Assembly: GCA_963816975.1 (NCBI GenBank)
Contig: CAWFMD010000001.1
Location: 1-64,000, forward strand
Reading direction: 5' to 3'
Origin: DASRIA01 sp963816975
GTDB taxonomy: Bacteria > Actinomycetota > Thermoleophilia > Solirubrobacterales > JBBDJG01
Length of the DNA stretch: 64,000 bases
Part shown: positions 1 to 10,539 of the stretch, piece by piece
Layout: every line of letters starts with the position of its first letter
How positions within the stretch are numbered: position 1 is the first letter of the stretch
The notes under the pieces: generated by a model
Database searches by the model: none
What the model saw: only the letters and a program-made list of their open reading frames with translations
What the model was told of the DNA's origin: nothing
Position numbers and translations under genes: made by a program

Positions 1-2
1 GA

Positions 3-71
3 CTGCGCGGCGTGGTGGCCACCCTGAAGGCTGCCGGACCGCGGCCGGAACGATCCCGCACCAAGCGCTGA
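3..71 (+). CDS. C-terminal tail of an unidentified protein (partial)
   Basis: Frame 3 is open from the window edge to a TGA at 69-71 and reads LRGVVATLKAAGPRPERSRTKR. It could be the tail of a gene that starts upstream of the window. Only 22 residues are visible, so no family can be named. It converges on the cupin gene on the other strand, 39 bases downstream. Confidence 0.35.
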   Translation: MRGVVATLKAAGPRPERSRTKR

Positions 72-110
72 CCGGCGGAACGACATGCCCCGCCGGATCG
101 GCGGGCCGGA

Positions 111-470
111 TCAGGCGGGCTTGGCGTAGGCAGCGACGCCGGTGTCGAGGAGGACGCAGGCTTCGTCGCCCACGGTCCAGGCGTCGTGTCCGGGGTCGAT
201 GACCACGACGTCGCCGGGTCCGATGTGCATCTCGGTCCCGTCGGCGAGGGCGACCGTCATCTGTCCGGAGAGGCAGAACCCGGTGTGATGGGTCTGGCAG
301 CTCTCGGTGCCGGCGATGGGCTTGACGTCGTCTGACCAGCGCCAGCCGGGTTCGAACACCCCGCGGCCGAGCGTGAAGTCGCCCAACGTGACGACATCCA
401 TGTGGCCATGGTCCTTGAACGGGCGCGTCTGGTGTGGGCTCCCGATGTTGCGGGTCTCGGACGTGGACAT
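111..470 (-). CDS. Cupin domain protein
   Basis: A 119-residue single-domain protein. The cupin core runs from about residue 55 to 112: a His pair at 61-62 in the first motif, then a GPGD turn at 84-87 and PGHDAW at 93-98 in the second. Small cupins of this type bind a metal or small ligand in a beta barrel; the substrate cannot be told from the sequence. A clear ribosome binding site (AGGAGG, 5 nt before the ATG) fixes the start. The frame is intact, unlike most genes in the first 12 kb. It has no obvious operon partner. Confidence 0.8.
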   Translation of the reverse strand: MSTSETRNIGSPHQTRPFKDHGHMDVVTLGDFTLGRGVFEPGWRWSDDVKPIAGTESCQTHHTGFCLSGQMTVALADGTEMHIGPGDVVVIDPGHDAWTVGDEACVLLDTGVAAYAKPA

Positions 471-632
471 GGCACCTCCTGGTCTGTTGGCTGTCGGTTC
501 GTTGGAGCTCGTGGTGGTGTGGCGCGGCGCCGTCGCCAGCAGCGCCTCCCGAACCCCGGTAGCCAGCCTTCCTCCCGGCGTTCGCGTTTGTCAGCCCTTG
601 ATGGACCCAGGAGTCATCGATGCCGGAACGTC

Positions 633-1025
633 TCAGGCGCCAGCAGGACGGTTCCACGTGCCGTCGTCGCCCAGCGTGTAGCCCGCCCACCGCAACGCGC
701 TCTCGGCCTGCTCCAGACGGAAGTCGATGGAGCTGCGGTCCGCCACCGACAGACTCCCGGCACGACTCGAGTTACGCCGAGCGAAGTCACGCGTGTTGGC
801 TGCCACCTGAAGCAGGCGATCGGCGATCGGGGCGGGGGCACCGAGCTGCTCGCGGTCGGCCGCGAGACGGCGGGCCCGCAGCTCGTCGCGACGAACGAGA
901 TTCCGCATGCTCGCCTGCCGGCGCGCGCGCGCCTCGGCGCGCAGCCTGCGCTTGTGTTCGGCCGCCGCGTCGGTCGGGACCGGCGGCGGGAGTCGGCCGG
1001 ACGAGTGCGCGGGGCGAATCGTCAC
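633..1025 (-). CDS. Hypothetical basic protein, predicted helical
   Basis: 130 residues starting at GTG. The first half (about residues 20-60) is rich in Arg, Ala and Glu and should form a long helix or coiled coil. The C-terminus (FRLEQAESALRWAGYTLGDDG) looks like a small folded segment. No family recognised. The GTG start shares four bases (GTGA) with the stop of the upstream secreted-protein gene, so the two are probably translationally coupled. No secretion signal is visible. Confidence 0.55.
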   Translation of the reverse strand: MTIRPAHSSGRLPPPVPTDAAAEHKRRLRAEARARRQASMRNLVRRDELRARRLAADREQLGAPAPIADRLLQVAANTRDFARRNSSRAGSLSVADRSSIDFRLEQAESALRWAGYTLGDDGTWNRPAGA

Positions 1026-3175
1026 TGGCCACGATGCGAGCCGTAGTCCGACGCCAAAGGAGCGCTGAGGAAGAGCCCGCGGGACCGCCTTCCGCTCAGG
1101 CCATGTCGATCAGCAGGCCCGGCGAGCCGTTTGACGTACTCGCAGTTCTTGACCGCGTCGCTGCGGTCGGCGGTCACCTTGTCGACGCCCGGCGCCGCAG
1201 TCGATGGTGTCGCGTTCCCCGTCGCGGGCGCGAGATCGTGTCGTCGCCGCCCTGGCCGGCGACCTTGTCCCTGCCGGCGCCGGGAGTGATCGTCGTCGTT
1301 GCCGTTCCCGCCGTTGAGCTTGTCGTTGCCGGCGTCGCCGTTCATCCGGTCGTCGCCGCCGGAGCCGTTGAGCGAGGTCCGCTCCGGTCCCGCCGGTCAG
1401 GCGGTCGTCGCCCGCGCAGTCCGAACAGGCAGTCGTCCCCGCCACGCCCGCTGAGCACGTCGCGGCCGGTGGTGCCGACGAGCACGTCGTCGCCCGGAGT
1501 CCCGACGGTGAACGGCGTGGTCCCGGGGTCGGTGCAGGTGCGCGGAGCGCGGCGGCGGAGGCGGAGGCGGCGGCGCGGGGCGGTGGAGGTGGCCGCCACG
1601 CACTGGACGGTGACCGCGACCGTGGCGATCGAGCCGCCGTTGAGCGTGTAGGTGAACGTGTCTGGCACTCCGCCCGGGTCGTTGCAGTAGTCGGCAGTCG
1701 GCTGGTAGGTCAGCCCGGCCGCCAGCGATCGCCACGCTGCCGTGCGCGGGCTGGGTGACGGCGATGACGGACTTCGCGCCGCCGTCCGGGTCGGTGTCGT
1801 TGGCGAGCACGTCGATCGCGGTGGGACCGGCGTTCTCGCGTGACGACGGCCACGTCGTCGACCGCCGTCGGCGGGACGTCGCCGCACGCGGAGCCGGTCG
1901 TCGTGGAGGTGTTGCGATAGACCATCACGGCCGAGTTGACCTGCGTCGGAGATGACGATCTCCGGTCGGCCGTCCCCGGTCAGGTCGCCCACGGCCATGG
2001 TCACGCGCGTGGCGGTGGCCGGGTTCCGGTAGCCGATCTGTGGCAGGTCCTGGCCGCCGTCGAAGCCGCCCGTCGCCGTCGCCGAGGTGCACCATCCCGC
2101 GTGCCGTAGGTGCCGGCGGCGACCACGTCGTTGCACCCGTCCGCGTCGACGTCGGCGATGGCCACCGCGTCGACGCCCGGCGTCGAGGGCAGCGTGTGCG
2201 CCACCTGCTCGAGGCCGCCGCTGCCGGCCGGGTCCCACAGGAAGTAGTGGATCGAGTCCACCCGGGCGCTCAGGCTGTTCACGGGCTGGCCGACGAGCAC
2301 GTCGAGGTCGCCGTCGTCGTCGAGGTCCCCGATCGCGGCCGACTCGAGGCCCGCCTGGCCCGGCGGGTCGCCGGGCACGTCGCGCGTGCTGTCGCCCCAG
2401 GTCATGGGGTGTCCGGAACCGGCGGCGCGAACCCGAAGATCCCCATCAGTGCCCCGCCGGCTCGGAGGTCACGATCTCGTCGGGCGGCACGCCCGCGTCG
2501 GTCGCCGTTGAGGTCGCCGACGGCGAGCGGCCCCTGCACCGGGCGTGGCGTTGCACACGCAGCTGAGCCGGGATCGAGCTCGTAGCTGATGCACAGCTGG
2601 CGGCCGAAGCTGCCCACCGCGTGCTGGAAGACGAGCAGCGGGACCGGGTTGCCGTCCGGGCGCCGCATCAACGTGAGCATGTCCAGCGTCTGGGAGCCGA
2701 GGTACTGCGGGAGGCCCAGGTTGAACGGCTCGGGGTTGCTCAGCGCCCCCGTCCCGTCCCCGGTGAGGCGCACGACGTACGGCGTGCAGGCCACGTAGGC
2801 GTCGAGCTTTCCGTCGGGCAGCAGGCGGTTGCCCGGCGCCGGAGTGGTCACGTCACCGAGCGTGATGTCCACCGCGAGAGCCGAGCACAGTCCGGGCCGG
2901 CGGTGTACGTGCTGCATCGGGGCGAACGTCCCGTCACCGTTGTTGAGCAGCACGCCGACGCTGCCGGATGCACGGCAGCGCAACCACGATGTCCTTGCCG
3001 TTCCGCCCGTCGAGGTCGCCGATCGCGACCGACTCAGGGGCCGCCGGCATCGGCGATGTCGGTGCGGGCGAAGCTCACCGAGGTCGGTCGGTGGCGCCGC
3101 GACCGCGTGCGGAACCGCCGCCGAGCACTGCTCCCAGGAGCAGCGCGAGCGTCCAGCGAGCTAGTACTCCGGCAC
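1022..3175 (-). CDS. Secreted FG-GAP / RTX-repeat protein, frameshifted
   Basis: The protein can be pieced together across several frames of one strand. It starts near GTG 3175 with a signal-like segment (WTLALLLGAVLGGG). FG-GAP beta-propeller repeats follow between about 3050 and 1900, seen as VAIGDLDG, VGVLLNNGDGTF and AAIGDLDDDGDLDVLVG. An Ig/cadherin-like section (DTFTYTLNGGSIATVAVTVQC, about 1600-1700) comes next, then glycine-rich calcium-binding nonapeptides (GDDVLVGTTGRDVLSG, NGDAGNDKLNGGNGNDD). Such proteins are exported adhesins or scaffolds. At least five frame changes are needed to read it through, so the gene is either dead or, more likely, carries base-calling errors shared with its neighbours. 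The signal peptide and the first propeller blade are in different frames. Confidence 0.7.
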
Positions 3176-3177
3176 GG

Positions 3178-4563
3178 TCAATGGCTGAAGGTAGCGCGGT
3201 TCGTTCGACTGGCCGCCTGGTCGTGGCTGCCGTCCCGAGTCTGGAACCTGCTCTCGACGCGGTTCCTGCCGTTGATTTTCGCGTCGTACAACGCCCGGTC
3301 GGCACGGCGGAGCACGTCAGCGGGATCCAGGTCCTGCGGCTCGAGGACCGTGGCCCCCAGGACTGGCCATGACGGGACGGACGCTCGGACATGCGGTACG
3401 AACACGGCTGAGATCAAGCCGCGCAGCCGCTGAGCAGCGACCAGGACCGCCGCGGAGTCGGTGTTGTGCAGGATGGGGAGAAACTCCTCGCCTCCCAGGC
3501 GTGCGGCGATGTCTCCGCCCCTCGAGCACGACGTCAGCACCTGCGCCACGTCGACGAGCACCCTGTCCCCCGCCTCGTGCCCGGCCTGATCATTGACGGC
3601 CTTGAACCAGTCGAGATCCACGGCGATCGCTCCCAGCGGGGTCCCGGCGCGGCGGGCCTGGAGTAGGATCAGCCCGAGGGCATCCAGTGCCCCCGGCGAT
3701 TCAGCAGGAAATTCGTGCATTGGGTCGAGGCGGGCGTCTCGCTGGGCCTGGGCCTTGAGTCTGCGGAACGACGCCAGCATGGCGACCAGCACCACTCCGG
3801 TGTGGAGACGATGGTCAGCGACCGGCCGCCGTACCACCCCGCGCTGAAGCGGCTACGCACGGAATAGGTCAGGGCCAGGTCACGCGGGCACGCCAGGGAC
3901 CGCCACCGGCACCCACCGCTCAGCACCAGTGCGGTGCCAGGTGCCGACGACGCTGCCGACGAGGGCGATCACCGACCATTGGTAGGACGAGAACGGCGCC
4001 GTGAGCGACGTCATCCGGGAGATGTCGGGGCCATCGATGAGCACGGGCAGGCGCTCGGCGAAGATGCCGGACGCCGCCACGACGACGATTCCGAGGGCAG
4101 CAGACCGGCGGTCATCGCGATGGCAAGGCGCGAGCCGAACTCGCGTGGACACCAGTCTGTGATGCCTGCGGCCAAGGCGCCCAGGCCAGGCCTGGCAGCA
4201 CCGGAAAGCCGCAGTGCCAGGTGAGGTACAGGTACGGCGCCGTCGAGGCCGTGAACGGCAAGTGGTGGATCAACGCGGAAGGCCTGGGGGAAGGCCAGCG
4301 CGTAGCCGAGCATGACCACGAGCGACCACACGTACGCCTGGGACGTGACCAGGATCCGCAGCTTCACCCCGGTCCCGGAAGTCCCCGACGAGCAGGTACA
4401 CAGACATGAGGTCGAAGACCGTCACGGCGGTGATGGGGCTGCCGGCGTGAAGAGCTGGTCAAGTGACTGCGGGGAGCTGCACGTGGAGGTAGGGCACGAG
4501 CGCGATGCTGAACCCTGCCACGCACAGCGTGGTGACCAGCACCTGCGCCCGCGACAAAACCAT
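3178..4563 (-). CDS. MASE4-GGDEF membrane diguanylate cyclase, frameshifted
   Basis: The N-terminal half (4563 down to about 3850) spells several membrane helices in shifted frames: VLVTTLCVAGFSIALVPYL, FDLMSVYLLVGDF, SLVVMLGYALAFPQAF, YLYLTWHCGFPVLPGLAW and SYQWSVIALVGSVVGTW. The WHCGFP helix and overall order match MASE4 sensor domains. The C-terminal half is a GGDEF domain: LNRRG, then AVDLDWFKAVND, an inhibitory site RGGD five residues before GGEEF, and RADRALYDAK. It would make cyclic di-GMP from two GTP at the membrane. Presence of both GGEEF and the I-site suggests an active, feedback-inhibited enzyme. At least four indels interrupt the frame, including one inside LNRRG, so expression as written is impossible unless these are sequence errors. 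Confidence 0.75.
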
Positions 4564-4693
4564 CAAGGATCCACACGCTTTCTGCGCTGATCCGAGAGTC
4601 CCAGCTTGGGTGGGCCACTCGCATGGAGCGAGGTCGGTTGATTGACAACGTAGTGCAGCGGGCGCTTCGGCGTGGCCGAACCCCGAACGTGGT

Positions 4694-5779
4694 TCACGGG
4701 TGTCCGAAGCCAGACGCCAGTCGCTGGTGGCCGTCGCTGGCGCCTTGGGCCCGGATCAGCTCGAGCCGCGGCTTCGGACCGTCGGAGCGTCCGGTCTGCG
4801 GCTTGCGGCGACCCGGGAGCCACGGCGTCGGCCAGCGCACGCCGGGTCCGTCGTAGTCCTGCTCGATCGCGGCGTGGAGGGTCCAGTTGGGCTCGTAGAG
4901 GTGGACCCGGCCCAGCGCGCACAAAGATCTGCGCGGCCGGAGAGCACGATCGTGTTGACGTCGTCGGCCGAGGAGATCACCCCCACGGCGATCGTCGGGA
5001 TGTGCAGGCTGTTGCGGATCGCGTCGGCGTACGGCGTCTGGTAGGACCGCCCGAACGCCGGCCGCTCGTCGGGCGTGACCTGGCCCGTGGAGACATCGAT
5101 CGCGGCCGCGCCTGCGGCCTCGAACGCTCTCGCGACCTCGAGCGTGTCCTCGAGAGTGACCCCGCCCTCCACCCAGTCGGTGGCGGAGATGCGGACGGTC
5201 ATGGGCCGCTCGGCCGGCCAGACCTCGCGGACCGCGGCGAACACCTCGAGGGGAAAGCGCAGGCGGTGGCCGACGTCGCCGCCGTAGTCGTCCGCACGAC
5301 GGTTGGTCACCGGGGACAGGAACGACGACAGCAGGTAGCCGTGGGCGCAGTGGAGCTCCAGCAGGTCGAAGCCTGCCGCCGCTGCCCGCTGGGCGGCCGA
5401 CACGAAGTCGGCGACCACGGCATCCATGCCGGCGCGGTCCAGCGACGACGGAGTCTGGTTGACGCCCTCCTTGTAGGGCAGCCCGGAGGCCGAGACCAGG
5501 GGCCAGTTCCCGTCGGGCAACGGCTGGTCCATGCCCTCCCACATGAGCTTCGTGGAGCCCTTGGGTCCGCTGTGGCCGAGCTGGATCCCGATGCGCGCCG
5601 CCGAGGACGTCGTGCACGAAGTCGCAGAGCCGCTTCCAGGCCGTGCCCTGCTCGTCGGACCACAGCCCGGCGCATCCGGGGGTGATGCGGGCGCGGGGAG
5701 AGACACAGACCATCTCGGTCATCACCAGGCCGGCACCGCCGAGTGCCTTGCCGCCGAGGTGGACGAAGTGGAAGTCGCC
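4694..5779 (-). CDS. Old Yellow Enzyme-type NADH:flavin oxidoreductase, 5'-truncated and frameshifted
   Basis: An FMN-dependent TIM-barrel reductase. Visible elements are GDFHFVHLGGKALGGAGLVMTE, IQLGHSGPKGSTKLMWEG, LLELHCAHGYLLSSFLSPV, NRRADDYGG, TVRISATDWVEGG, IDVSTGQV and RADLC. The order and wording resemble the reductase half of salicylyl-CoA 5-hydroxylase/oxidoreductase fusions more than stand-alone OYEs (recall from family knowledge). The first 30-40 residues expected of an OYE are absent. Upstream of GDFH the frame continues directly into an unrelated sugar epimerase. A frame change lies near 5600 and another near 4920; the C-terminus (PNWTLHAAIEQDYDG ... WLPGRRKPQ) is in a different frame from the middle. 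Confidence 0.75.
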   Translation of the reverse strand, partial: GDFHFVHLGGKALGGAGLVMTEMVCVSPRARITPGCAGLWSDEQGTAWKRLCDFVHDVLGGAHRDPARPQRTQGLHEAHVGGHGPAVARRELAPGLGLRAALQGGRQPDSVVAGPRRHGCRGRRLRVGRPAGSGGRLRPAGAPLRPRLPAVVVPVPGDQPSCGRLRRRRRPPPALSPRGVRRGPRGLAGRAAHDRPHLRHRLGGGRGHSRGHARGRESVRGRRRGRDRCLHGPGHARRAAGVRAVLPDAVRRRDPQQPAHPDDRRGGDLLGRRRQHDRALRPRRSLCALGRVHLYEPNWTLHAAIEQDYDGPGVRWPTPWLPGRRKPQTGRSDGPKPRLELIRAQGASDGHQRLASGFGHP

Positions 5780-5792
5780 CGTTCTGGCGCTC

Positions 5793-6693
5793 GGCCAAGG
5801 CTCGCCTTCCACCACTCCACCGTGCGTGCGATCCCTTCGTCGAGCGGCACGGCCGGCTGCCAGCCGACCTCGTCGCGCAGGCGCCGCACGTCGGCCTCCA
5901 GCAGCGGCGGGTCGCCGGGCCGCTGGGGCAGCGCGCCCCATTGCACGAGGTCGGGCCGCCCGGCGGCCGCGGCCACGCGGCCACGACGTCGCGCACGGGC
6001 ACGCGCCGCGCCGGAGCCGATGTTGACCGCACCCTCGACCGACGAGTCGAGCAGCGCCACGAACGCCCGGCGACGTCGCGCGCGTGCAGGAAGTCGCGCC
6101 GCTGCGAGCCCTCCGACGTCGGGGCGGGCTCGCCGCGCACGAGCTGCGGCGGCCAGCGAGGACACCAGCCGGTCCGGGTGCTCGTGCGGCCCGTACACGA
6201 AGAAGATCCGCCCCAACGAGAAGCTCACGCCGCGCCGCGCCGCGAAGCCCTCCGCGACGGCGCGCAGCGCGTGCTTGCAGGCCCCGTAGTAGGTCGCGGG
6301 GGCGAGCGGCGTCGTCGCCTCCGGAGAGCACCGCCCGACCAGTCGTACTCGGCGCAGCTGCCGGCGATCGTCGCACGTCGGCCGCCTGCGTCCGGCGAAC
6401 GCGCGAGCAGCCCGAGGCTCGCCTCGACCCACAGCGCGTTCTCCGGCGGCGTCCAGAACTCCCCGGGCACCGCGTACCAGGCGAAGTGCAGCAGGTGCGT
6501 GGGGCGCACCTCCTTCATCAGCGCCGCGGCGCGCCCGGGGTCGAGCAGGTCGCACGCGTGCCACGCACGCCGGGCACTCGTCACCGGGGCCGCTCGACCA
6601 GGTCGCGTGCACCTCGTGACCGCGCGCCGGCAGCATCGGCACCGCGTGGCGGCCGACGAAGCCCGTCCCGCCCGTGACGAGCACCCGCGTCAC
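5793..6693 (-). CDS. NAD-dependent epimerase/dehydratase (sugar reductase), frameshifted
   Basis: Starts at GTG 6693 with a Rossmann motif (VLVTGGTGFVGRHAVPML). Later landmarks are the YxxxK catalytic pair in TYYGACKHALRAVAEG, LGRIFFVYGPHEHPDRLVSSL, a segment reading VEGAVNIGSG, and the family-typical ending EGIARTVEWWKASLG at about 5793-5830. In this cassette it would act as a 4-ketoreductase or epimerase on a nucleotide-linked 6-deoxy sugar. The start overlaps the stop of the upstream RmlC-type gene by GTGA. Several indels break it. No stop codon follows the natural C-terminus: the frame runs straight into the truncated reductase, so the end given is the limit of epimerase similarity. Confidence 0.7.
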
Positions 6694-7231
6694 GGGCGGA
6701 AGTCGGGGTACTGCCCGTCCTTGCTCGGAGACGATCGCGGTCGGCGCGCGGCCACTCGATGCCGAACGCGGGGTCGTCCCAGCGCACGCCGCGCGCCTGC
6801 TCGGGCACGTAGTGATGGGACATCTGGTAGTGCACCTCGGACGCCGTCCGCGAGTGTCTGGAAGCCGTGCGCGAACCCCACGGGCACGTACAGCATGCGG
6901 CGCGTTGTCGGCCGTCAACTCCGCGCCGAACCACTCGCAGATAGGTCTCCGAGTCGCGGCGCAGGTCGACGATCACGTCGTAGACCGCGCCGCGCGTGCA
7001 GCGCACGAGCTTCGGCTCGCCGTCGGGGTCGGCCTGGTAGTGCATGCCGCGCAGGGTGCCCGCCCGCGCGTTGAAGGACGTGTTGCACTGTGCACGACCG
7101 CCGGGTCGAGCCCGTGCGCGGTCGAACTCCTGCGCGTCGAACGTGCGCGCGAAATAGCCGCGCTCGTCGTCGCAGGCGGTCCAGCTCGATCACGAACGCG
7201 CCCGCCGAGCGGCGTCTGCGGTGAACCTCAC
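6690..7231 (-). CDS. RmlC-type nucleotide-4-keto-6-deoxysugar 3,5-epimerase, frameshifted
   Basis: Reassembled across frames it reads VRFT..GAFVIELD, then DDERGYFARTFDAQEF, LRGMHYQADPDGEPKLVRC, GAVYDVIVDLRRDSETYLR, MLYVPVGFAHGFQTL, EVHYQMSHHYVPEQARGVRWDDP and the typical ending DGQYPDFRP. These are the RmlC cupin landmarks, including the active-site His in the LRGMHYQ segment. The family epimerises C3 and/or C5 of a 4-keto-6-deoxy nucleotide sugar. Its natural length is about 180 residues, which fits. The GTG start overlaps the methyltransferase stop (GTGA) and its own stop overlaps the next start, so the three genes form a coupled operon. At least four indels are present. Confidence 0.75.
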
Positions 7232-8480
7232 GCGTGCAGCTCGAGCGCGGGGGAGCGCACGAGGAAGCGGCCGCCCCAGTCCGCAGATGTAGCCGATCTG
7301 CTCCATGATCTCCTCGCGCAGGTTCCAGGGCAGGATGAACACGACGTCGGGCCGTGTGCGCTCGATCTCCTCCGGCGCGCGGATCGGGATGTGCGTCCCC
7401 GGCAGGAAGTGGCCCTGCTTGTGCGGGTTGCGGTCGACCGTGTAGTCGATGAAGTCCGTGCCGATGCCGCAGTAGTTCAGCAGCGTGTTGCCCTTCGCGG
7501 GCGCGCCGTAGCCGACGATCGTCTTCGCCGTCGCTGCTTGAGCGCGGTCAGGACGACGAGGATCTCGCGCTTGGCTCGCGCTGCACCAGCTCGCGCGAAG
7601 CCGGTGTAGGTGCTCGAGCGTCGCCGTAGCCCGCCTGGCTCCTCGCGGCGCACGAGGTCCGTCGACCGTGTCGCGGTCGCGGCGGCACGGGCCGCCGGCG
7701 TGGCGCGCGTAGATGCGCAGCGAGCCGCCGTGCGTCGGCAGCTCCTCGACGTCGAACAGCTCGAGGCCGTGCGCGGCGAACACCTCGCGCACGGTCAGCA
7801 GCGAGAAGTAGGAGAAGTGCTCGTGGTAGATCGTGTCGAACTGGCGCTCGTCGACGAGCCGCATCAGGTGCGGGAACTCCATCGTGATCACGCCGCGTCG
7901 GCCAGCAGCACCTTCATGCCCCGACGAAGTCGTTCAGGTCGGGCACGTGCGCGAGCACGTTGTTGCCGATCAGCAGGTCGGCGCGGCGCCTGCGCCGCGA
8001 GCTGCGCCGGCCGTCTCGCGCCCGAAGAACGCGCACCACCGTCGGGATGCCCCGCTCTGCTCGGCCACCGCTGGCCACGTTCGCGGCCGGCTCGACGCCG
8101 AGCACCGGCACGCCCGCGGTCGGCGAAGTACTGGAGCAGGTAGCCGTCGTTGCTCGCGAGCTCGACGACCTGGTGACTCCGCGTCCAGGCCGAAGCGCGT
8201 CGACGGCCATCTCGGCGTAGTCGCGGCAGTGCTCCAGCCAGCTCGTCGAGTACGACGAGAAGTACGCGTAGTCGGAGAAGATCGCGTCGGGCGTCTCGTA
8301 CTCCTCGAGCTGCACGAGGAAGCAGCGCTCGCAGACCAGCGCGTGCAGCGGGAAGAACGGCTCCATCGCGTTGATCTGGTCGGCGGTCAGGTAGCGGTTC
8401 GCCAGCGGCGACATGCCGAGGTCGGCGAAGGAGTGGACCAACGGGGTGCCGCAGAACCGACACTGGCTGGAGCGGGGCAC
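7228..8480 (-). CDS. Sugar C-methyltransferase (TylCIII/NovU-like SAM methyltransferase), frameshifted
   Basis: Three modules are visible. The N-terminus has a zinc-binding four-Cys segment (QCRFCGTPL ... LVCERCFLVQL). The middle is a SAM-binding core (VVELASNDGYLLQYF, about 8160). The C-terminal module contains MEFPHL, IYHEHFSYFSL, LPTHGGSLRIYA, IVGYGAPAKGNTLLNY and FILPWNLREEIMEQI. This order is that of the sugar C-methyltransferases that act on 3- or 5-positions of 4-keto deoxysugars, where the HEH histidine is part of the active site (family knowledge). The GTG at 8480 is the best start. It lies upstream of and overlaps the RmlC gene. Multiple indels break the middle. Confidence 0.75.
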
Positions 8481-8499
8481 CGGCGGAGAATAGCTGCGG

Positions 8500-9519
8500 T
8501 CAGGGCCGCGTCCGGCCGAGGCCGGTGCGGTAGGCGCTGAGCCCTTGCGCCATGCTGCGGCGCAGCTGCGCGACGGGAACGGTGCGCCCGCGCTGCACCT
8601 CGCGGCGCGACGCGAGCACTCCACGCAGGCCGCGCAGGGCGTCCCATTTCCCGCTCAGCACGGCGCGCCCCTGGCCGCGGCGCACGAACCACGCGGTCAT
8701 CAGCGCGTTCACGAGCAGGAACTGCGGCAGGTAGAGCCACAGCAGCGGGGCGGGCATGTCCTTCCACCACGTCCACACCAGGTTGCGCTGCGAGTGGTAG
8801 ACCTGGAACGCGCTCTCGCGCCCCGTGGTGGACGAGCCGACGTGGCGCACGACCGCGTCCGGCACGTGCACGCAGCGCAGGCCGCGCAGGCGCAGGCGAA
8901 ACCCGAGGTCGACATCCTCGAGGTAGCAGAACCAGCGCTCGTCGAAACCGCCCAGCGCGATGAACGCGCCACGGTCGTATAGGGCCGCCGCAGCCGAGGG
9001 GGCAAAGATCTCTTCCCGCCCGCGGGGCGCCTCGCCAGCCGGGCGGCGATGGTCGCGGCGCCAGGCGAACCCGCTCACGTGGTACACGTCGCCGGTCCCG
9101 TCGAGCAATCCGTCGGAGCCGTCGAGCAGCAGGCAGCTGCCGAGCGCCGCCCACTGCGGCTCGGCGCGCACGACGGTCGAGCAGCGCCTCCAGCCAGCCC
9201 GGCTCGGGAAACGCATCCGGGTTCAGCAGCGCGACCCATCGCAGTCACCCGCCATCTCCACCGCGCGGTTGTTGGCGGCCGCGAAGCCGGCGTTGTGGCC
9301 CAGGCGCACGATTTCCACGCCGGGGAAGCGGGCCGCGATCCGCTCCGGGGAGCCGTCGCTCGATCCGTTGTCGATCACGATCGTGCGGGTGGGGGAGACG
9401 GTCTGCCGCGCGACGGACTCGAGCGTGCGCTCGATCAGCTCGCCGCCGTTGAGGTTGACCACGATCACGGCGACCTGGGGATGATCTGGCGTGGGCGGCA
9501 TCGGGAGCGCGGCGATCAT
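8500..9519 (-). CDS. GT2 glycosyltransferase (rhamnosyltransferase-like), frameshifted
   Basis: The N-terminus (9519-9230) is a GT-A nucleotide-binding half: VAVIVVNLNGGELIERTLESV, VIDNGSSDGSPE and GHNAGFAAANNRAVE. After one or two indels near 9220-9240 the rest is intact from 9216: AALYDRGAFIALGGFDERWFCYLEDVDLGFRLRLRG carries the E-D-V-D catalytic region, and a C-terminal amphipathic/TM stretch (PLLWLYLPQFLLVNALMTAWF) suggests membrane association. WbbL-type rhamnosyltransferases share this layout. It probably adds one sugar of the repeat unit, perhaps the sugar made by the adjoining cassette (inference). Confidence 0.78.
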
Positions 9520-9549
9520 AGGCCACGCCGTCTAGTACCTTGACGCGTC

Positions 9550-10532
9550 ATGCGCGTGCTGATCACGGGCGCGGGCGGCTTCGCCGGACGCCACCTCTGC
9601 GCCCGGTTCGCCTCCGACGACATCGGCGTCACCGGCCTCGGCAGGCGCGACCTGTCTCCCGCCCAGCTCCCGCCGGGGCTGGAGCGCTACCTGTGCTGCG
9701 ACCTCACCGACGAGCGCCAGGCTGCGGCGGCGATCTCCTCGATGCGCCCCGACATGGTCTTCCACCTCGCCGGCGAGGCGTCGGTCGGCAGCTCGTGGAA
9801 GGACCCGGCCGGCACGATCCGCGGCAACCTCGGCACCACGATCCACCTGCTCGAGGCGGTGCGCCGCCACGACGCCTGCGGCGCGCGTGCTGATCGCATG
9901 CTCGGGCGAGGAGTACGGCTCGCACATCGACCTGCCCGTCACCGAGAGCGCATCGCTGCGCCCGCGCAACCCCTATGCCGTCAGCAAGGCCGCGGCCGAT
10001 CACGCCGCCGCGCTGTACCCGAGGCGTACGGCATGCACGTCGTGCGGATGCGGGCCTTCAACCACGCCGGGCCGGGCCAATCGGACGCTCACGTGGTGTC
10101 GAAGCTCGCGCGGCAGATCGCCGAGGGAGAGGCGACGGCGGCGCAGGCGAGCACGTCGAGATCGTCACCGGCGGCCTCGACGTGCGTCGCGACTTCACCG
10201 ACGTGCGCGACGTGGTGCACGCGTACCGGCTCGCGCTCGAGCACGCGGAGCCCGGGGTCTACAACGTGTGCAGCGGCCGCTCCACCGAGATTCGCGAGAT
10301 CCTCGACGGGCTCGCCACCCACGCCGAGGTGGAGCTCGAGCAGACGCACCGACCCCGCGCTGCTGCGCGAGCACGAGGTCGCGCGAGATTCGCGGCTCGC
10401 ACGACAAGCTCGCCGCGGCGGCGGGCTGGAAGCCGCGAGATCCCGCTCGAGCGCACGCTCGCCGACACCCTCGAGTGGTGGCGAGACCGGGTGGCCGCCG
10501 CCGTCGGCGACGCTGCCGCGGCGGCGTACTAG
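9550..10532 (+). CDS. NAD-dependent sugar epimerase/reductase (GDP-6-deoxymannose reductase-like), frameshifted
   Basis: ATG 9550 opens MRVLITGAGGFAGRHLC, a Rossmann motif. MVFHLAGEASVGSSWKDP follows, then in other frames LIACSGEEYGS, RNPYAVSKAAADH (YxxxK), VVRMRAFNHAGPGQS, TGGLDVRRDFTDVRDVV, VYNVCSGRSTEIREIL and the ending LADTLEWWRDRV. The wording is close to RMD-type 4-ketoreductases. About 327 residues would be normal. At least four indels occur; one near 10018 fits a lost C in a C-run (CTG TAC CCC GAG). It is convergent with rfbG, separated by 7 bp, and divergent from the GT2 gene. Confidence 0.75.
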
Positions 10533-10539
10533 CGTCGTC

